Positions 56,728 to 64,000 of a stretch of 64,000 nt of DNA are shown here, piece after piece; within the stretch, counting starts at the first letter, position 1; every line of letters begins with the position of its first letter. The DNA comes from Anoplopoma fimbria (Eukaryota > Chordata > Actinopteri > Perciformes > Anoplopomatidae): assembly GCF_027596085.1 (NCBI RefSeq), contig NW_026553420.1, positions 52,102 through 116,101 of the forward strand, given 5' to 3'. Position numbers and translations under genes: made by a program. The notes beneath the pieces are model-generated. The model was not told the DNA's origin. It did not search any database and saw only the letters and a program-made list of their open reading frames with translations.

Positions 56728-57279
56728 GGGTTGCGAAGTGCACATGCGCAGTGGTAGACATGTTTTCTTCTCCCTCTCACTCTTTATTGTTCCTTTATTG
56801 AACATTGTGAACAGACAGACATTCAAGAGGTCTTGAACATTCTTACACAATTAAGATTCAGGTATAAAAAGTAGATGTCAATCAAATTAAATCTTAAAAA
56901 AACATGTTATCTAAGCATAATAAATAATTAATGACATCAAAAAGTGAATGTTTCTTAATCGGGGGCAACAGAAAATAATTCTGTATTTCATTTATTATTC
57001 AAAATAGAAGCTTTGTTTACTGAGGTCTACCTGCTGTCCACCCATGCACAGTGGCCATAGTTACCTCAGCAGATGCCCAAACCACTATCCGAAATTTACC
57101 TGACTTAACATTTTCAGTGGATCGGGCTACTTATAAGTAAACTTGACATTTTGGGTTTGTCCAACTCTTTTCAAAGATATTTGTTGACTCAGCAGTTAGG
57201 ACAACAATTTTGAAGTTGGGCTTTTTAGAGTGCAGTAGCATAGAGGCGACCCTCTCGTCCCTCGGGGAAAACTCCAACA
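56728..57279. other. AT-rich non-coding DNA
   Basis: No gene is recognised. The first 100 bp contain TTCCTTTATTGAACATTG, a possible LINE or SINE tail. Confidence 0.4.
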
Positions 57280-57747
57280 CAGCAGCGCAGGGACCCGGGT
57301 TTCCCAGATCTACCTGCAGGCAGAGGAGTTCACATGGCTGGAGAGGTGGCTGAAGCTGCAGGTCCTCCTGACTCCGCCAAATTAACTTGTTTGTGTTCAT
57401 AACAGCAGGCAAAGGGCCCGTTAAAAACCTGGTCCAGTAAATGCAGACCGCGTGGGAGGAGATGGGGCTGCAACTTAAGAGTACAAATGTTTTGTGCTCC
57501 TCTGTTCTACTGTTTCCAGGCAATAAACTACCATGAGCCAGATGTCCCAAAAACAATTGCCTCTTTCATGTGCCATGACACATCCACGGCCTACAAAGTT
57601 TACAGCCTCATACTGGACACCACAGGGTTGAGGTCGCAGTTTGAGGCTGCCCACTGCAGATGGTGGCTAGGCCTTCATATCTCAAAGATAAAGAGAGAAC
57701 CGGGGGGACGCCCACACTTTATCTGTAAATATAAATACAAACTTTAG
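57280..57747 (+). pseudogene. degenerate tyrosine-recombinase-like fragment
   Basis: The plus strand reads in pieces: YLQAEEFTWLERWLKLQ, then in the next frame LFVFITAGKGPVKNLVQ and AWEEMGLQ. After an intron-like stretch ending TTTCCAG (57519) it gives INYHEPDVPKTIASFMCHD and STAYKVYSL. The MCHD-TA-Y arrangement resembles the histidine and tyrosine end of tyrosine recombinases in fish Crypton-type or related elements. Stops and shifts make it dead. Confidence is modest because the domain start is not visible. The overlapping minus-strand frame (57131-57556) is taken as a shadow. Confidence 0.4.
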
Positions 57748-57759
57748 GACAACTCTCCT

Positions 57760-58651
57760 CAGTACCGGTTCTTTCAATACGCACACTACGCACGTTGCGT
57801 AGGGCCCCGCAAATTTATTATTTATAATAAAGGCCCCGTGGGAAAAAAAAAAAAAAAAAACGTGACAACGTAACTGTCCAGATTTGTAAATGTTTTTTTT
57901 AAATTATATAACAAAAATCTGTATTCCAAAAAAATCACAAAAATTAAATAAATAATTTGTCGCGGACGTCAGATAGCTACCCATGCGCATGCGCACGCGT
58001 GTAGAAAGATGAAGCGGAGCTATCCCTCGGGGAATGAAAAAGGAAGAGGAAGGAACTTGAAAATGAACTGCGGGAGCAGCAGTCAGGTAAAGCCTTTAAC
58101 TCTCCTCTCCTGGTGGGAGAGAGGGAGGGACAGTCCGTGTTAGACCTACAGGGCGGTGAGCCCTTGGGGATCCCCGGTCTCTGTGTGCGTCTTGCTAGCT
58201 TCTATAATTTTAGTTGTAGCCTTGTATAGTTACAACTGCACTTAACAAAATGGAAAGTAATGGATACATATTGACTAAGATTGAAGTTTGTTTGCTTGGA
58301 TAGCCCACAGGCAAATATAGACGCAGATACGATTTATTCTTGGTGAATAAATAAAACTCGTGAAATATTATGACAATGGTGCTAAATAATAAACACTTAT
58401 TAATAGAGTGAGATCATACCGAGAAATATCAAACTGTTGCTTGAAGTATTGGTTTGATGTTTCGAGGTTAGTACGTTGTCTGTATTTATTCTGAGTTGGA
58501 CCAACAGGTGGCGATATGCAATATATTTAAAGGGGGGATGAGTGGAAGCACTGGGTGTCAGGTGCGACGGTTGAACATTTTGGGGGTTCAGTTAGGAGGG
58601 CCCCTTGGCAGAATTTTGCCTAGGGCCCCATGGAGGTCTGAACCGGCTCTG
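57760..58651. mobile_element. non-autonomous hAT transposon with 8-bp target duplication
   Basis: The ends are CAGTACCGGTTC on the left and, read inward, CAGAGCCGGTTC on the right. The flanking octamer ACTCTCCT is present at 57752-57759 and 58652-58659, the 8-bp duplication typical of hAT. The subterminal GGGCCCC motifs repeat. No transposase is encoded, but an ATG (about 58010) followed by a short basic exon and a GTAAAG donor (about 58087) looks like the first exon of an autonomous relative. It sits in the tyrosine-recombinase relic. Confidence 0.85.
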
Positions 58652-58659
58652 ACTCTCCT

Positions 58660-60309
58660 AACCCAAAATGTCTGTCATGTTGGATGATTGAGTGGACAGC
58701 AGAAAGCACTCAAGACATTTGGTATTGCATGAAAGCTGGCAAGTCACTGCAACAACTCTCCAAATATTCATCAGAGCTGAACACAAGAAGGTAAAATATA
58801 TTTTGAGCTGCTCCCGCCTGGTCATCGATTTAGGATCCTAAAGGCAGAACATTTATTTTTATTCTACATGCCATGCAGGCATCAAACACCAAAGGACTGC
58901 ATCAGGGAACACTTGTTATGTAAAACGATGTGCTCTCTAATATTGTTTCTATAACTTATTTCATGGTACCATGGCACTATTTTATATTGTATACTGTATA
59001 TTTAAATGTTTTTAATGGTGTGTTGTGTGTAGTACATACCTTGCTGTACACAGAAGAAGCCAAAGACTATTTACACTGATCTGTCTGTCTATGGCTTTGA
59101 GAAGCTGTTGGGAAGAAAGGAACATAGGTACATATCTGAATATTTTCTGGAACAGTTCCACCAATATCCAGTGAATGTGCTCAGAAATGGGGGACAGCTG
59201 CTCAGCCAAACTCTCACACTTCTCAGCACATTTCAGGCTTTTGATGGCAGGGAGCCAGCAGAAACCGTGGCAGTAACTGTTCTGGCCATCAGTGCTTACT
59301 GCTGTAAACAACCGGCTATGGCCAAATAACAACAGGCATGCCAGAGCACTAATGGGCTCATGGTTCATTTGACAGAACTAGCTAATTTCAAAAAAGCTTG
59401 TTTTTCGTCGCAAAAGGTAAGTTTCAACACATTTAACAACTCTAATGCTTTGCTAACATGTCCTACATTACATCTAAACTATTTTAACCATTTCTCAAAT
59501 CAATTTATATATAACAAGTTATGAAAATATCGGAGTGACAGATGTGTCACATCGGGCCTTTAATCTTAAAATTGTCTCAGAAAAACCAATGTGACGTATT
59601 TGTCACAATAAGAAAAAAGTAATGAGCTGACCAATTGATTTAGCTGATTGAATTAATAAATGTTCTGTTGTTCAATTCAAAACACATTTAACAAATGTAA
59701 ACTTATTAATTATTAATAAAAAAAATTGAAAGGATTTTTACATATCAGTAAATAAAACACACAAACAAACAAGATTTAACAATCCTATTTTTTTTTACTA
59801 TTTCAAAGTAGTTTCACACATTTTTTGCAGAATGGATAAGAATGAAAGATACAGTGTTCAATGCACTGAAGATCATCCAGGGAGATGACAGTGAGTTTGA
59901 GCGCAACGGACGCAAGAACTGTTAACAATGGTTCAACCATGGGGCTGATGTTTTCCCTCTGGATGTTTTTCATGCACTATGTGCATGTTTTCTTAAGTTT
60001 ACAACATAAGTTTGATGTTCAGTTTTATCCAGCAAAAAAAGGTCAAGTTGAGGAGTGCAGTTATACCTAAATGCCCATTGTGACATATATGTAACATTTC
60101 AGATCTTTGGCTTTAGGTGGTAGTATTTAAAAAATATTTTCAGAAATGTGTTCCTTGTGGTCCATTTAGTCTGTTTCATATCCCCTATAATTCCCCTTTA
60201 AGGACAAATGGGTCTGGGTTCTTCTTCCTCGTTTCCTCTCTCCTCCCATGGGAAAGCCGCTCCCTTCCTGTTCTCCCTTTAGTTTAACTCTGGGAGCTCG
60301 TGATAAATG
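58660..60309. other. unassigned, without recognised gene
   Basis: Short open frames at 59012-59368 (minus) and 59108-59329 (plus) overlap on opposite strands. I recognise no similarity in either. The motif GTGACAGATGTGTCACA near 59535 and a related TTGTGACATATATG near 60078 recur. Low-complexity AT-rich sequence fills much of the rest. Confidence 0.35.
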
Positions 60310-61002
60310 TCATAGTATAATATGTGGAAAAAGTCATAAAAAGGTCATAGTATAGTATGTCGAAAAAAAGTTAAAAAAAAGTCATAGTATAGTATTTTGA
60401 AAAAAGTCATAGTATAGTATGTTGAAGAAAGCCTAAGTACAGTATGTTGAAAAAGAAATGAAAATGTCATAGTATAGTATGTCGAAAAAAGTTAAAAAAA
60501 AGGTCATAGTATAGTATGTCGAAAAAAGCCTAAGTACAGTATGTTGAAAAAAGTCATGAAAATGTCATAGTATAGTCTGTCGAAAAAAGTTAAAAAAAAG
60601 GTCATAGTATAGTATGTCGAAAAAAGTCATAAAAAAGTTATAGTATTGTATGTTGAAAAAAGTCATAGTATAGTATGTTGAAGAAAGCCTAAGTACAGTA
60701 TGTTGAAAAAGTCATGAAAATGTCATAGTATAGTATGTCTAAAAAAAAAGTAAAAAAAAAAAGGTCATAGTATAGTATGTCAAAAAAGTCAAAAAAAGTC
60801 ATAGTATATTATGTTGAAAAAAGTTATAGTATAGTATGTTGAAGAAAGCCTAAGTATAGTATGTTGGAAAAAAGTCATAAAAAGGTCATAGTATAGTATG
60901 TCGAAAAAGTCATAAAAAGGTCATAGCATAGTATGTCGAAAAAGTCAAAAAAGTAATCGTATAGTATGTCGAAAAAAGCCTTAAAAAAGTCATAGTATGT
61001 TA

Positions 61003-61203
61003 ATGAAGCCTTCATTAGTCCAACAATGACAAATTACAATTATCTGCATTCAACCCATCACAGAGGAGCAGTGGGATCCCTGGGAAGCAAATGGGGGTTA
61101 GGTGTCTTTCTCAAGGACACCTCTGCATGTTGACTGAAGAGGGGTTCGAACCACCAACCTCGTGGTTAGGGGATGAGCGCTCTACCTGGCGTGCCACAGC
61201 CAT
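61003..61203 (-). mobile_element. tRNA-derived SINE in satellite, copy 1
   Basis: On the minus strand it reads GGCTGTGGCACGCCAGGTAG (A-box-like) and GGTTCGAACC (B-box-like), ending in GACTAATGAAGGCTTC. It is related to the SINE at 583-795. Confidence 0.8.
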
Positions 61204-62698
61204 CATTTTGAATAAATTCATAAAAAAGTCATAGTATAGTATGTCGAATAAAGCCTAAGTGTAGTATGGTGAAAAAAGGTCATAGTATAGTCTGTCGAAA
61301 AAAGTTAAAAAAAAGGTCATAGTATAGTATGTCGAAAAAAGTCATAAAAAAGTCATAGTATTGTATGTTGAAAAAAGTCATAGTATAGTATGTTGAAGAA
61401 AAGTCATAAAAAGGTCATAGTATAGTATGTGAAAAAAGTCAAAAAAAAGGTCATAGTATAGTATGTCGAAAAAAGTAAACAAAAGTCATAGTATAGTATG
61501 TTGAAAAAAGTCATAGTATAGTATGTTGAAGAAAGCCTAAGTACAGTATGTTGAAAAAAGTCATAAAAAGGTCATAGTATAGTATGTCGAAAAAAGTTGA
61601 AAAAAGTCATAGTATATTATGTTGAAGAAAGCCTAAGCATAGTATGTTGAAAAATGTTGATAAAAAGGTCATAGTATAATATGTTGAAAAAGTCATAAAA
61701 AAGGTCATAGTATAGTATGTCGAAAAAAGTAAAAAAAAAAGTCATAGTATAGTATGTTGAAAAAAAAAAAGTCATAAAGTAGAAGTCAGTATAGCATGTG
61801 AAAAAAGTATGTTGTCAAAGTATAGTATGTTGAAAAAAATTCATAAAAAGGTCATAGTATAGTATGTGGAAAAAGTCATAAAAAGGTCATAGTATAGTAT
61901 GTGAAAAAAAGTCATAGTATAGTATGTTGTAAAAAAAAAGTCATAGTATAGTATGTTGAAGTCAAAAGTATGTTCCTAAGTACAGTATGTTGAAAAAAGA
62001 AATGAAAATGTCATAGTATAGTATGTTGAAAAAGTTAAAAAAAGGTCATAGTATAGTATGTCGAAAAAAGCCTAAGTACAGTATGTTGAAAAAGTCATGA
62101 AAATGTCATAGTATAGTCTGTCGAAAAAGTTAAAAAAAAAAGGTCATAGTATAGTATGTCGAAAAAAGTCAAAAAAAAAGTCATAGTATAGTATGTTGAA
62201 AAAAGTCATAGTATAGTATGTTGAAGAAAGCCAAGTACAGTATGTTGAAAAAAGTCATGAAAATGTCATAGTATAGTATGTCGAAAAAAGTCAAAAAAAG
62301 GTCATAGTATAGTATGTCGAAAAAGTAAAAAAAAAGGTCATAGTATAGTATGTCGAAAAAAGTAAAAAAGTCATAGTATTGTATGTTGAAAAAAGTCATA
62401 GTATAGTATGTTGAAGAAAGCCTAAGTACAGTATGTTGAAAAAAGTCATGAAAATGTCATAGTATAGTATGTCGAAAAAAGTCAAAAAAAAAAGGTCATA
62501 GTATATTATGTTGAAAAAGTTATAGTATAGTATGTTGAAGAAAGCCTAAGTACAGTATGAAAAAAAAAGTCATAAAAAGGTCATAGTATAGTATGTCGAA
62601 AAAGTCATAAAAAGGTCATAGCATAGTATGTCGAAAAAAAGTCAAAAAAGTAATCGGGATAGTATGTCGAAAAAAGCCTTAAAAAAGTCATAGTATGT

Positions 62699-62902
62699 TA
62701 ATGAAGCCTTCATTAGTCCAACAATGACAAATTACAATTATCTGCATTCAACCCATCACAGAGGAGCAGTGGGATCCCTGGGAAGCAAATGGGGGTTAGG
62801 TGTCTCTCTCAAGGACACCTCTGCATGTTGACTGAAGTGGGGTTCAACCACCAACCTCGTGGTTAGGGGATGAGCGCTCTACCTGGCGTGCCACAGCCAT
62901 CA
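62699..62902 (-). mobile_element. tRNA-derived SINE in satellite, copy 2
   Basis: Almost identical to copy 1, at an offset of 1698 bp and with the same satellite flanks. One change alters the B box (GGTTCGAA to GGTTGAA on the minus strand). Confidence 0.8.
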
Positions 62903-63727
62903 TTTTGAATAAATTCATAAAAAAGTCATAGTATAGTATGTCGAATAAAGCCTAAGTGTAGTATGGTGAAAAAAAGGTCATAGTATAGTCTGTCGAAAAA
63001 GTTAAAAAAAAGGTCATAGTATAGTATGTCGAAAAAGTCATAAAAAAGTCATAGTATTGTATGTTGAAAAAAGTCATAGTATAGTATGTTGAAGAAAAGT
63101 CATAAAAAGGTCATAGTATAGTATGTCGAAAAAAAGTCAAAAAAAGGTCATAGTATAGTATGTCGAGTCATAAAAAAAGTAAACAAAAGTCATAGTATAG
63201 TATGTTGAAAAAAGTCATAGTATAGTATGTTGAAGAAAGCCTAAGTACAGTATGTTGAAAAAAGTCATAAAAAGGTCATAGTATAGTATGTCGAAAAAAG
63301 CCTTAAAAAAGTCATCGTATATTATGTTGAAGAAAGCCTAAGCATAGTATGTTGAAAAAATTCATAAAAAGGTCATAGTATAATATGTGGAAAAAGTCAT
63401 AAAAAGGTCATAGTATAGTATGTCGAAAAAAAGTAAAAAAAAAAAGTCATAGTATAGTATGTTAAAAAAAGAAATAGTATAGTATGTTGAAGAAAGCCTA
63501 AAAACAGTATGTTGAAAAAAGAAATGAAAATGTCATAGTATAGTATGTCGAAAAAGTAAAAAAAAAAGTCATAATATATTGTGTTGAAAAAGTCATAGTA
63601 TAGTATGTTGAAGAAAGCCTAAGTATAGTATGTTGAAAAAAGTCATAAAAAGGTCATAGTATAGTATGTCGAAAAAAGTCATAAAAAGGTCATCGTATGA
63701 CGTAAAAAAAGCCTTAGTATAGTATGT

Positions 63728-63902
63728 TAATGAAGCCTTCATTAGTCCAACAATGACAGATATCTGCATTTAATCCATCACAGAGGAGCAGTGGGAGCAA
63801 TGTGTCTCGCTCAAGGAAACCTCTGCATGTTGACTGAAGGGGTTTGAACCACCAACCTCATGGTTACAGGATGAGCGCTCTACCTGGCGTGCCACAGCCA
63901 CC
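63728..63902 (-). mobile_element. tRNA-derived SINE in satellite, copy 3
   Basis: It has the same flanks as copies 1 and 2 but is shorter internally (the stretch around 63795 has lost about 25 bp). Its offset from copy 2 is 1029 bp. Confidence 0.8.
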
Positions 63903-64000
63903 CTTTTGAATAAATTCATAAAAAGTCATAGTATAGTATGTCGAATAAAGCCTAAGTGTAGTATGGTGGAAAAAGGTCATGAAGTATAGTCTGTCGAAAA

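Larger units (their letters stand above)
60310..64000. repeat. AT-rich satellite array with embedded SINEs
   Basis: The core GTCATAGTATAGTATGT is followed by TGAAAAA or CGAAAAAAG spacers of varying length and repeats for at least 3.7 kb, running off the window. Three SINE copies lie in it. Blocks of about 1.7 kb around the SINEs repeat in the same order, which indicates a higher-order repeat. Open frames are artefacts. Confidence 0.95.

Noticed and set aside
57131..57556. 141-residue minus-strand open frame
   Set aside because: The plus strand reads more convincingly as a recombinase relic, so this is treated as its shadow.
59012..59368. Opposite-strand open frames of 118 and 73 residues
   Set aside because: No recognisable domain, splice sites or composition bias favours either strand.
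60310..64000. Regularly spaced repeats resembling an array with spacers
   Set aside because: The spacers are themselves repeats of A-rich sequence, so this is satellite DNA.

Overview
The window is vertebrate nuclear DNA, almost certainly from a teleost fish and probably a spiny-rayed one. The evidence is split GT-AG exons, a 15-exon cep70 gene, fish-type NLR and B30.2 exons, SRCR/Ig receptor exons, and a dense mixture of Tc1, hAT, BEL/Pao, Ty3/Gypsy, L2-like, Rex1-like and Tx1/L1-like elements with tRNA-derived SINEs. Nothing in it is prokaryotic, and there is no CRISPR array or operon.

Layout. 1-6767: a damaged BEL/Pao retrotransposon, split by a Tc1 element that itself carries a SINE. 7080-10589: a membrane receptor gene of SRCR and Ig domains, 5'-incomplete and frameshifted, with a hairpin MITE in one intron. 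11270-12280: AT-rich and GA-rich simple sequence. 12430-17149: a young Ty3/Gypsy element with matching 162-bp LTRs. 17925-23410 (minus): pieces of an NLR-C/B30.2 immune gene, with an L2-like LINE sitting where the NACHT exon would be expected. 25053-33574: a nest in which a Tx1/L1-like LINE lies inside an 18-bp minisatellite and is itself split by an L2-like LINE carrying 335-bp 5' repeats. 33905-36147: two more LINE fragments. 36612-38060 (minus): remnant of an unnamed multi-exon gene family. 39976-43562: a 27-bp minisatellite, then a LINE inside a SINE.

45593-46055 holds two isolated NLR N-terminal exons. 46210-46953 (minus) holds a SOWAH-domain gene lacking its ankyrin part. 47049-48275 is an interspersed element expanded into a 21-bp minisatellite. 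49738-55169 is cep70, the one clearly intact host gene, whose 15 recognised exons join in a consistent phase. 56400-56727 is another copy of the interspersed element, followed by a tyrosine-recombinase relic, a non-autonomous hAT element with an exact 8-bp target duplication, and from 60310 to the window end a satellite array carrying co-amplified SINEs.

The main themes are nested insertion and the birth of tandem repeats from mobile elements. The strongest candidates for something new are: a Tx1-like LINE found twice at the same position of an 18-bp minisatellite unit; two unrelated minisatellites that arise from different parts of one interspersed element; an L2-like LINE with tandem 5' monomers; and a satellite that has amplified with a SINE inside it. 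All coordinates were read by eye, so boundaries of repeats are approximate unless a duplication or splice site fixes them.
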